Assembly: GCA_964423795.1 (NCBI GenBank)
Contig: CAYRGC010000035.1
Location: 1-5,109 of the forward strand
Length of the DNA stretch: 5,109 bases
Direction of reading: 5' to 3'
Source of the DNA: CAYRGC01 sp964423795
GTDB taxonomy: Bacteria; Patescibacteriota; Gracilibacteria; Peribacterales; Peribacteraceae
Below are positions 1 through 2,880 of this stretch, in pieces. The notes beneath the pieces are model-generated. The model made no database searches. It saw nothing but the letters and a program-made list of their open reading frames with translations, and was not told the DNA's origin. The first letter of the stretch is position 1, and each line of letters begins with the position of its first letter. Both the position numbers and the translations under genes were made by a program.

Positions 1-2
1 CC

Positions 3-272
3 AAGGTGCTTCGCAAGCGCGGACTCGCCGCGCACGCGGACGCCGCGCAGATCACCCATCGGGCGCATCAATGGATCACGAAGGCCCTGCCCGAGGTCTG
101 CGACGCCGTGACGGCCCGGTCCTTTTCCCATGCCGTGCTCACCCTCGAGTACACCCACTCGATCGTGGCTCAGGAATGCCAACCGCTGCTCCCCGCTCTC
201 AAGCGGTATCTTCAGGCGGAGTTCCCCGCCGCGAAACTGGAGGAGGTGCGGCTCCTGCGGGGACGCACATAA
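3..272 (+). CDS. DUF721/DciA-like protein, 5' end probably outside window
   Basis: The frame is open from the window edge and ends at TAA 270-272. A GTG at 6 could be a start, but the frame is also open before it, so I treat the gene as 5'-partial. About 89 residues are visible. The pattern fits the DUF721 (DciA) family: an N-terminal segment reading RKRGLAAHADAAQI, a helix with the W of HQWITKALPE, then an alternating strand/helix block (SHAVLTLEYTHSIVAQEC) and a final helix-strand (LPALKRYLQ...LEEVRLLRG). DciA proteins act as loaders or partners of the replicative helicase DnaB in many bacteria. The short CPR members are mostly uncharacterised, so function here is by family only. It lies upstream of rpsP, which has its own promoter, and is probably a separate transcription unit. 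The family call rests on motif resemblance alone. Confidence 0.6.
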   Translation, partial: KVLRKRGLAAHADAAQITHRAHQWITKALPEVCDAVTARSFSHAVLTLEYTHSIVAQECQPLLPALKRYLQAEFPAAKLEEVRLLRGRT

Positions 273-341
273 CGAAGACAGAACGGCAAAATGGCAAAAC
301 CCGCTCCGTCGCCCTCGCCCCGCCGCCGCACCGCCTTCCCG

Positions 342-350
342 TGGTAAAAT
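342..350 (+). promoter_or_regulatory. Putative extended -10 promoter for rpsP operon
   Basis: The sequence TGGTAAAAT matches an extended -10 element (TGn plus TAAAAT, hexamer at 345-350). It stands out in an otherwise GC-rich intergenic stretch (273-395). No convincing -35 hexamer lies 16-18 bp upstream, as is often seen with extended -10 promoters. Transcription would start near 357, giving a 5' leader of about 39 nt before the rpsP ATG at 396. Inference from sequence only. Confidence 0.5.
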
Positions 351-395
351 GCCCTTGCCACCGCTTTTCCCTGCCCCTACACTTCAGCGCCACTT

Positions 396-752
396 ATGCT
401 TGTCATTCGTCTCCAGCGCACCGGCCGCGAAAACCTCCCCACGTACCGCATCGTCGTGGCGGAGAAGCGCAAGCCCGTGAAGGGAAAGTTCCTCGAGATC
501 ATCGGGCATTACCTGCCCGCCCGCGATCCCAAGGTGATCGAGGTGAACGGCCAGCGCGCGGAGGAGTGGATCAAGAAAGGCGCCATTCCGAGCGACACCG
601 TCGCCCGCCTTCTCAAGAAGCAGGGCCTGAAGGACATGGACAAGTACATCGAGCGGTACACGAAGCAGCGTCCGAAGGGCGAAGAGCCGCCGGCCGCCGC
701 CGCTCCGGCCGCTCCCGCGGCAGAGGGTGACAAGCAGGCCGCGGCCGCGTAA
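396..752 (+). CDS. rpsP: 30S ribosomal protein S16
   Basis: 118 residues. This is a structural protein of the small ribosomal subunit that binds 16S rRNA and supports assembly. The start MLVIRLQRTG followed by PTYRIVV at residues 15-21 is the S16 signature. So are FLEIIGHYLPARDP (32-45) and the helix ERAxxWIKKGA-like segment EEWIKKGAIPSDTV (56-69), so the ATG at 396 is well fixed. Bacterial S16 is usually about 80-90 residues. Here the body ends near residue 93 and is followed by a roughly 25-residue Ala/Pro-rich, low-complexity tail (KGEEPPAAAAPAAPAA...), a likely disordered extension. There is no Shine-Dalgarno before the start; the leader is CACTT-ATG. khpA starts 13 bp after the stop, so the two are almost certainly co-transcribed. 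Confidence 0.96.
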   Translation: MLVIRLQRTGRENLPTYRIVVAEKRKPVKGKFLEIIGHYLPARDPKVIEVNGQRAEEWIKKGAIPSDTVARLLKKQGLKDMDKYIERYTKQRPKGEEPPAAAAPAAPAAEGDKQAAAA

Positions 753-765
753 GCTACGCCGCGTT

Positions 766-1044
766 ATGACTGAGATCCCTGAGATCGCCGAACCCGGCTA
801 TCGTTTCCTGAAGTCCGTTCTCGAATCCCTCATCGAGTTTCCCGAGGAGCTCAAGATCGAATCCCGCGTCGACGACCTCGGGATCCTCTTCACCGTGCAG
901 GTGGGAGACCGCGACATGGGCAAGCTCATCGGCAAGAGCGGCCAGACCGTCAAGGCGCTGCGCACGCTCCTGCGCGTGATCGGCGGCAACACCTCCCAGC
1001 GCGTGAACCTCAAGATCCTCGAGCCGCAATCCCCCGCGGCGTAA
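766..1044 (+). CDS. khpA: KH-domain RNA-binding protein KhpA (YlqC family)
   Basis: 92 residues, the usual size for KhpA, a cytoplasmic single-KH RNA-binding protein. In Firmicutes it works with KhpB in post-transcriptional control of cell elongation and division; its role in this lineage is unknown. The core is clear: a helix (FLKSVLESLIEFPEELKI, 14-31), strands (ILFTVQVGDRDMGKLI), the KH GxxG loop GKSG at 56-59, then TVKALRTLLRVIG (61-73). The rpsP-khpA order is a widely conserved bacterial arrangement (rpsP-khpA-rimM-trmD-rplS). Here the usual rimM/trmD partners are absent and a membrane protein gene follows instead. I chose ATG 766 because it lies 13 bp after the rpsP stop and gives a family-typical N-terminus; an in-frame start further upstream would overlap rpsP. 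No Shine-Dalgarno is visible. Confidence 0.92.
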   Translation: MTEIPEIAEPGYRFLKSVLESLIEFPEELKIESRVDDLGILFTVQVGDRDMGKLIGKSGQTVKALRTLLRVIGGNTSQRVNLKILEPQSPAA

Positions 1045-1071
1045 CCCTTTTTTCTCCCTTCCCCTCCCGCC

Positions 1072-1395
1072 ATGCTCCGCGATCTCCTCGAGAACGGCAA
1101 TATCCTCGACATCTTCGCCACCTTCATCGCGCTCGCGCTCGTCGTGGCGTCGATGCTCTGTCTCGCTTTCATCATCGTCGGCGGCATCTCCTTCATTCTC
1201 TCCGCGGGTAACGAGGACAAGATCAAGAAGGCCGTGCACACGATCCGTTTCGCGATCATCGGTCTCATCGTCACCTTCGCGGCGTTCTTCGTCGTCTCCT
1301 GGGTCGCCCGCCTGCTCGAGATCCCCTTCCAGCTCAACTTCTCGACCATCGTCCAGCTGATGCAGGACATCTTCGCGGCGCTCTCCAACCAATAA
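1072..1395 (+). CDS. T4SS pilin-like two-helix membrane protein
   Basis: 107 residues with two hydrophobic helices (about 12-43 and 58-82). They are joined by a short polar turn with the motif SAGNEDKIKKA (44-54). A GG-containing first helix, the S-A-G-N-x-x-K-I-K-K-A turn and a second helix of the type RFAIIGLIVTFAAFFVVSWV resemble the small TrbC/VirB2-type 'type IV secretion system pilin' families frequent in CPR genomes. VirB2-type pilins assemble into conjugative or secretion pili; the role of the CPR relatives has not been shown. It lacks a long cleavable signal peptide; only about ten residues precede helix 1. The gene starts 27 bp after khpA and the next element is a terminator, so it is probably the last gene of the rpsP transcript. 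The leader before ATG 1072 is pyrimidine-rich (CTTCCCCTCCCGCC) with no Shine-Dalgarno. No other secretion genes are visible here. A generic two-TM membrane protein is the alternative. Confidence 0.75.
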   Translation: MLRDLLENGNILDIFATFIALALVVASMLCLAFIIVGGISFILSAGNEDKIKKAVHTIRFAIIGLIVTFAAFFVVSWVARLLEIPFQLNFSTIVQLMQDIFAALSNQ

Positions 1396-1416
1396 GTCCG
1401 GTCACGAACGATCATG

Positions 1417-1439
1417 AAGCCCCCGCAAGGGGGCTTTTT
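1417..1439 (+). terminator. Intrinsic terminator after the rpsP-khpA-pilin operon
   Basis: An 8-bp perfect stem, AAGCCCCC (1417-1424) with GGGGGCTT (1429-1436), closed by a GCAA tetraloop of the stable GNRA class. The T tract covers 1435-1439. It lies 21 bp after the pilin stop codon. This is a textbook Rho-independent terminator for the + strand. Confidence 0.93.
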
Positions 1440-1498
1440 CGTGCGGATCCACCTTTGTGTGATCACTCCGGCGACTCGGATCATCAAAAAAGAGCGCT

Positions 1499-1598
1499 NN
1501 NNNNNNNNNNNNNNNNNNNNNNNNNNNNNNNNNNNNNNNNNNNNNNNNNNNNNNNNNNNNNNNNNNNNNNNNNNNNNNNNNNNNNNNNNNNNNNNNNN
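1499..1598. other. Scaffold gap of exactly 100 N
   Basis: Exactly 100 undetermined bases, the conventional placeholder for a gap of unknown length. The sequence on either side is contiguous in the intact downstream repeat copy, so the true missing length may be zero or a multiple of about 90 bp. Confidence 0.98.
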
Positions 1599-1635
1599 CG
1601 GCCTGAACGACATCTATACTCTATACTTTTTCCGT

Positions 1636-1653
1636 GGGCGCCTAGCTCAGTGG
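1636..1653 (+). pseudogene. 5' fragment of tRNA-Val in repeat copy A
   Basis: These 18 nt (GGGCGCCTAGCTCAGTGG) are identical to the start of the intact tRNA-Val at 1726. They cover the 5' acceptor strand, positions 8-9, the 5' D-stem and most of the D-loop. The sequence then diverges into a small hairpin, TCCGGC/GCCGGA (1656-1670). It cannot fold as a tRNA. It is either a real truncated duplicate or an assembly product. Confidence 0.6.
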
Positions 1654-1666
1654 ATTCCGGCGGAGC

Positions 1667-1743
1667 CGGATCATCAAAAAAGAGCGCTCGGCCTGAACGA
1701 CATCTATACTCTATACTTTTTCCGTGGGCGCCTAGCTCAGTGG
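1667..1743 (+). repeat. Direct repeat copy B, containing the tRNA-Val promoter and 5' end
   Basis: This is the intact 77-bp copy matching 1477-1498 plus 1599-1653. It runs from CGGATCATC through the AGAGCGCT block and the tandem TATACT boxes to the D-loop of tRNA-Val (GTGG, ending 1743). After this point copy B continues as functional tRNA while copy A does not. Confidence 0.9.
1704..1717 (+). promoter_or_regulatory. Tandem -10 boxes of the tRNA-Val promoter
   Basis: CTATACT occurs twice back to back (1704-1710, 1711-1717), giving two overlapping candidate -10 hexamers, TATACT at 1705-1710 and 1712-1717. The second would start transcription at about 1724-1726, at or just before the mature tRNA 5' end at 1726. 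No clear -35 hexamer is seen at the right spacing. The same boxes exist in repeat copy A at 1614-1627. Confidence 0.6.
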
Positions 1744-1801
1744 TTAGAGCATCGAGCTTACACCTCGAGGGTCAGGGGTTCGACTCCCTTGGCGCCCACC
1801 A
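1726..1801 (+). tRNA. tRNA-Val (anticodon UAC)
   Basis: A full cloverleaf can be drawn by hand. The acceptor is GGGCGCC (1726-1732) with GGCGCCC (1791-1797), the D-stem GCTC/GAGC, and the anticodon stem TCGAG (1752-1756) with CTCGA (1764-1768). The loop CTTACAC carries anticodon TAC at 1759-1761, which reads valine GUA codons and probably others by wobble. The variable loop has 5 nt, and the T-arm is AGGGG-TTCGACT-CCCTT with one G-T pair. Discriminator A is at 1798 and the 3' CCA is encoded at 1799-1801. The body is 73 nt plus CCA, the standard type I size. The 5' end and promoter lie inside a duplicated segment. Confidence 0.97.
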
Positions 1802-2005
1802 GTCCATCTCTGCCGCCAGCATTCTCCCTCGCAGTTTCCGAGCCGATCCTCTGCCAGAATGGACTGGCGGATCTCTTTCTGATTGGGAGGAGGACCTTCC
1901 AACCCCTCCCGCAAGTGCAAGGACCTTCATGAACCACACCCTCCCTTCGTCCTCTCCGCAAGCGCGACGAATTGCGACCGGGGCGGATTTCGGTAGCCTG
2001 AAGCC
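1802..2005. other. Intergenic region between tRNA-Val and the secreted-protein gene
   Basis: I see no gene here. Weak structures include GCCAG/CTGGC (1853-1868) followed by a broken T-rich stretch (ATCTCTTTCT), a possible weak tRNA terminator. There is also GGGAGG/CCTCCC (1885-1910) with no T tract, and AGGACCTTC occurs twice (1891-1899, 1920-1928). The region ends in the promoter for the next gene. Confidence 0.5.
1972..1999 (+). promoter_or_regulatory. Putative promoter for the 2006 gene, leaderless geometry
   Basis: TTGCGA (1972-1977), a 16-bp spacer, then TAGCCT (1994-1999). A start 7 bases beyond the -10 falls at 2006, the A of the ATG. The hexamers are imperfect matches, so this is a moderate inference, supported by the same geometry at secG. 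Confidence 0.4.
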
Positions 2006-2560
2006 ATGCGCCCCTCCCTTTCCGCGGCCCTCGTGTCGCTTGCGACCGTCGCCTCGATCGTCATCGCCCCGGCCGCGCAGGCCGGACGCCGCCCGCTCAC
2101 GTCCGCGACGGACACGACGAAATACGATCCCGCCAACTCCGCGACGGCGGACTTCATGGATATCCGCATCTGGATCCCGGGAAAGTGGTCGGTGGATACC
2201 GACGAGAGCGGCGTGACGTTCCATCGCAAGAGCGAGAAGCCCGCGACCGTGACGGTGCAGCAGGTTCCGCTCGATACCTGCCAGTACCAGGTGATCCGCC
2301 AGAAGCTCATCAAGCTCTGGGGCACCAGCGCCGTGACCCAGGAGCAGATGCGCATCGAGGTCATGCAGCTCGGGACGAGCAAGTACCGCGGGTACAAGTG
2401 GGTCGCCCCCGCCGACGCCGGAAAGGAGAAGCATTGGTGCTATCCCCAGGATTCCAAGACGGCGGTGGAGGTATCGGCGCCGGCCGCGGACGCCTCCCTC
2501 GTGAAGTTCGTCGATGGAAACCTGATCCTCCAACTCGCCATCCGGCGCGCCCGGAACTGA
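2006..2560 (+). CDS. Secreted protein of unknown function
   Basis: 184 residues. A clear Sec signal peptide occupies the N-terminus: a short basic start (MRPS), a hydrophobic core (LSAALVSLATVASIVIAP) and a signal peptidase I site AQA-G after residue 26. The mature protein is about 158 residues. It begins with a polar, Thr/Ala-rich linker (28-48), followed by a compact mixed domain with aromatic strands (DIRIWIPGKWSVD, 52-64; VTFHRKSE; ATVTVQQVPL). The only two cysteines, C92 and C145, both lie in the mature part and could form a disulfide. I do not recognise the family; the strand pattern around 'IWIPGKWSVDTDESGVTFH' is loosely like small periplasmic or lipoprotein-type domains, but I would not assign one. 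It has no lipobox and no second membrane helix, so it is probably released or exported. It is followed 67 bp later by secG, which has its own promoter. Confidence 0.85.
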   Translation: MRPSLSAALVSLATVASIVIAPAAQAGRRPLTSATDTTKYDPANSATADFMDIRIWIPGKWSVDTDESGVTFHRKSEKPATVTVQQVPLDTCQYQVIRQKLIKLWGTSAVTQEQMRIEVMQLGTSKYRGYKWVAPADAGKEKHWCYPQDSKTAVEVSAPAADASLVKFVDGNLILQLAIRRARN

Positions 2561-2590
2561 CGGAGCGGCGATCCGGAGCCGAGAAAGGGA

Positions 2591-2619
2591 TTGAATACCG
2601 CGCCGAAACCCCCTACCAT
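2591..2619 (+). promoter_or_regulatory. Putative promoter for secG, near-leaderless
   Basis: TTGAAT (2591-2596), a 17-bp spacer and TACCAT (2614-2619). A start about 7 nt downstream is 2626, 2 nt before the secG ATG at 2628. This is the best -35/-10 pair in the window. There is no room for a Shine-Dalgarno in the resulting message. Confidence 0.55.
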
Positions 2620-2627
2620 GCTCCGGC

Positions 2628-2855
2628 ATGTCCCTGTCCGCGATTCTCACCGGCATCGAAGTGGCCGTCGCCGTTCTCCTGAGCCTCTGCATCCTCGTGC
2701 AGCACCGCGCGTCCGGACTCACCTCCACGTTCGGAGGGAGCGGCGCCGTCGTCGTGCAGCGCCGCGGCGCGGAGCGGGTGATCTTCCGTCTCACGATCAT
2801 TCTGAGCGTCGTCTTCTTCGCGATTCCGGTCCTGCTCTGGTTCGTCACCGCCTGA
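2628..2855 (+). CDS. secG: Preprotein translocase subunit SecG
   Basis: 75 residues, the typical SecG length. SecG is the small membrane subunit that supports SecA-driven protein export through SecYEG. It has two membrane helices, about 5-24 and 52-73. The loop between them carries the family pattern: a Q following helix 1 (CILVQHRASGLTSTFGGSG, 21-39, with FGG at 35-37), then RRGAERVIFRLT (45-56). The start at 2628 gives the standard N-terminus, and the stop is TGA. No Shine-Dalgarno is visible. The solute-binding protein gene starts 25 bp after the stop without a visible promoter, so the two are likely one operon, with SecG helping export its neighbour's product. Confidence 0.9.
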   Translation: MSLSAILTGIEVAVAVLLSLCILVQHRASGLTSTFGGSGAVVVQRRGAERVIFRLTIILSVVFFAIPVLLWFVTA

Positions 2856-2880
2856 CGACGCCCCTTCCCTCCGCCCGTCC

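Larger units (their letters stand above)
1477..1653 (+). repeat. Direct repeat copy A, interrupted by the scaffold gap
   Basis: Two blocks flank the N run: 22 bp before it (1477-1498) and 55 bp after it (1599-1653). They match 1667-1688 and 1689-1743 exactly. In the downstream copy these two blocks are directly adjacent. If the gap is really empty, copy A is a perfect 77-bp repeat with a 90-bp period. It includes an A-rich stretch, tandem TATACT boxes and the first 18 nt of the tRNA-Val gene. A weaker similarity extends upstream (ACTCCGGCGACTCGGATC versus ATTCCGGCGGAGCCGGATC). Confidence 0.9.

Noticed and set aside
291..347. An 18-codon ORF (MAKPAPSPSPRRRTAFPW) before rpsP
   Set aside because: It ends inside the candidate -10 box, so the rpsP promoter would not transcribe it. 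It has no Shine-Dalgarno and its composition is explained by GC-rich sequence.
754..1392. - strand frame opposite khpA and the pilin-like gene
   Set aside because: Highly D/E/R-rich antisense shadow of two genes with clear motifs.
1599..1801. Integrative element attachment site at tRNA-Val
   Set aside because: Elements normally duplicate the 3' part of a tRNA. Here the 5' end is duplicated, the period is only 90 bp, and there is no integrase gene in view.
1414..1932. + strand frames running through the N gap and the tRNA
   Set aside because: They contain the terminator, 100 N and a tRNA gene, and have no protein-like content.
1758..1961. - strand frame ending in GAKGVEPLTLEV
   Set aside because: That peptide comes from reading the complement of the tRNA T-arm and anticodon region, a well-known source of false proteins.
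2541..2555. TCCGG/CCGGA hairpin at the end of the secreted-protein gene as a terminator
   Set aside because: Only five pairs, inside the coding sequence, with no T tract after it.
1772..2848. A 358-codon - strand open frame across the secreted-protein and secG genes
   Set aside because: It is antisense to two well-supported genes, is Arg-rich, and ends in peptides derived from the tRNA region. It is a GC-driven artefact.
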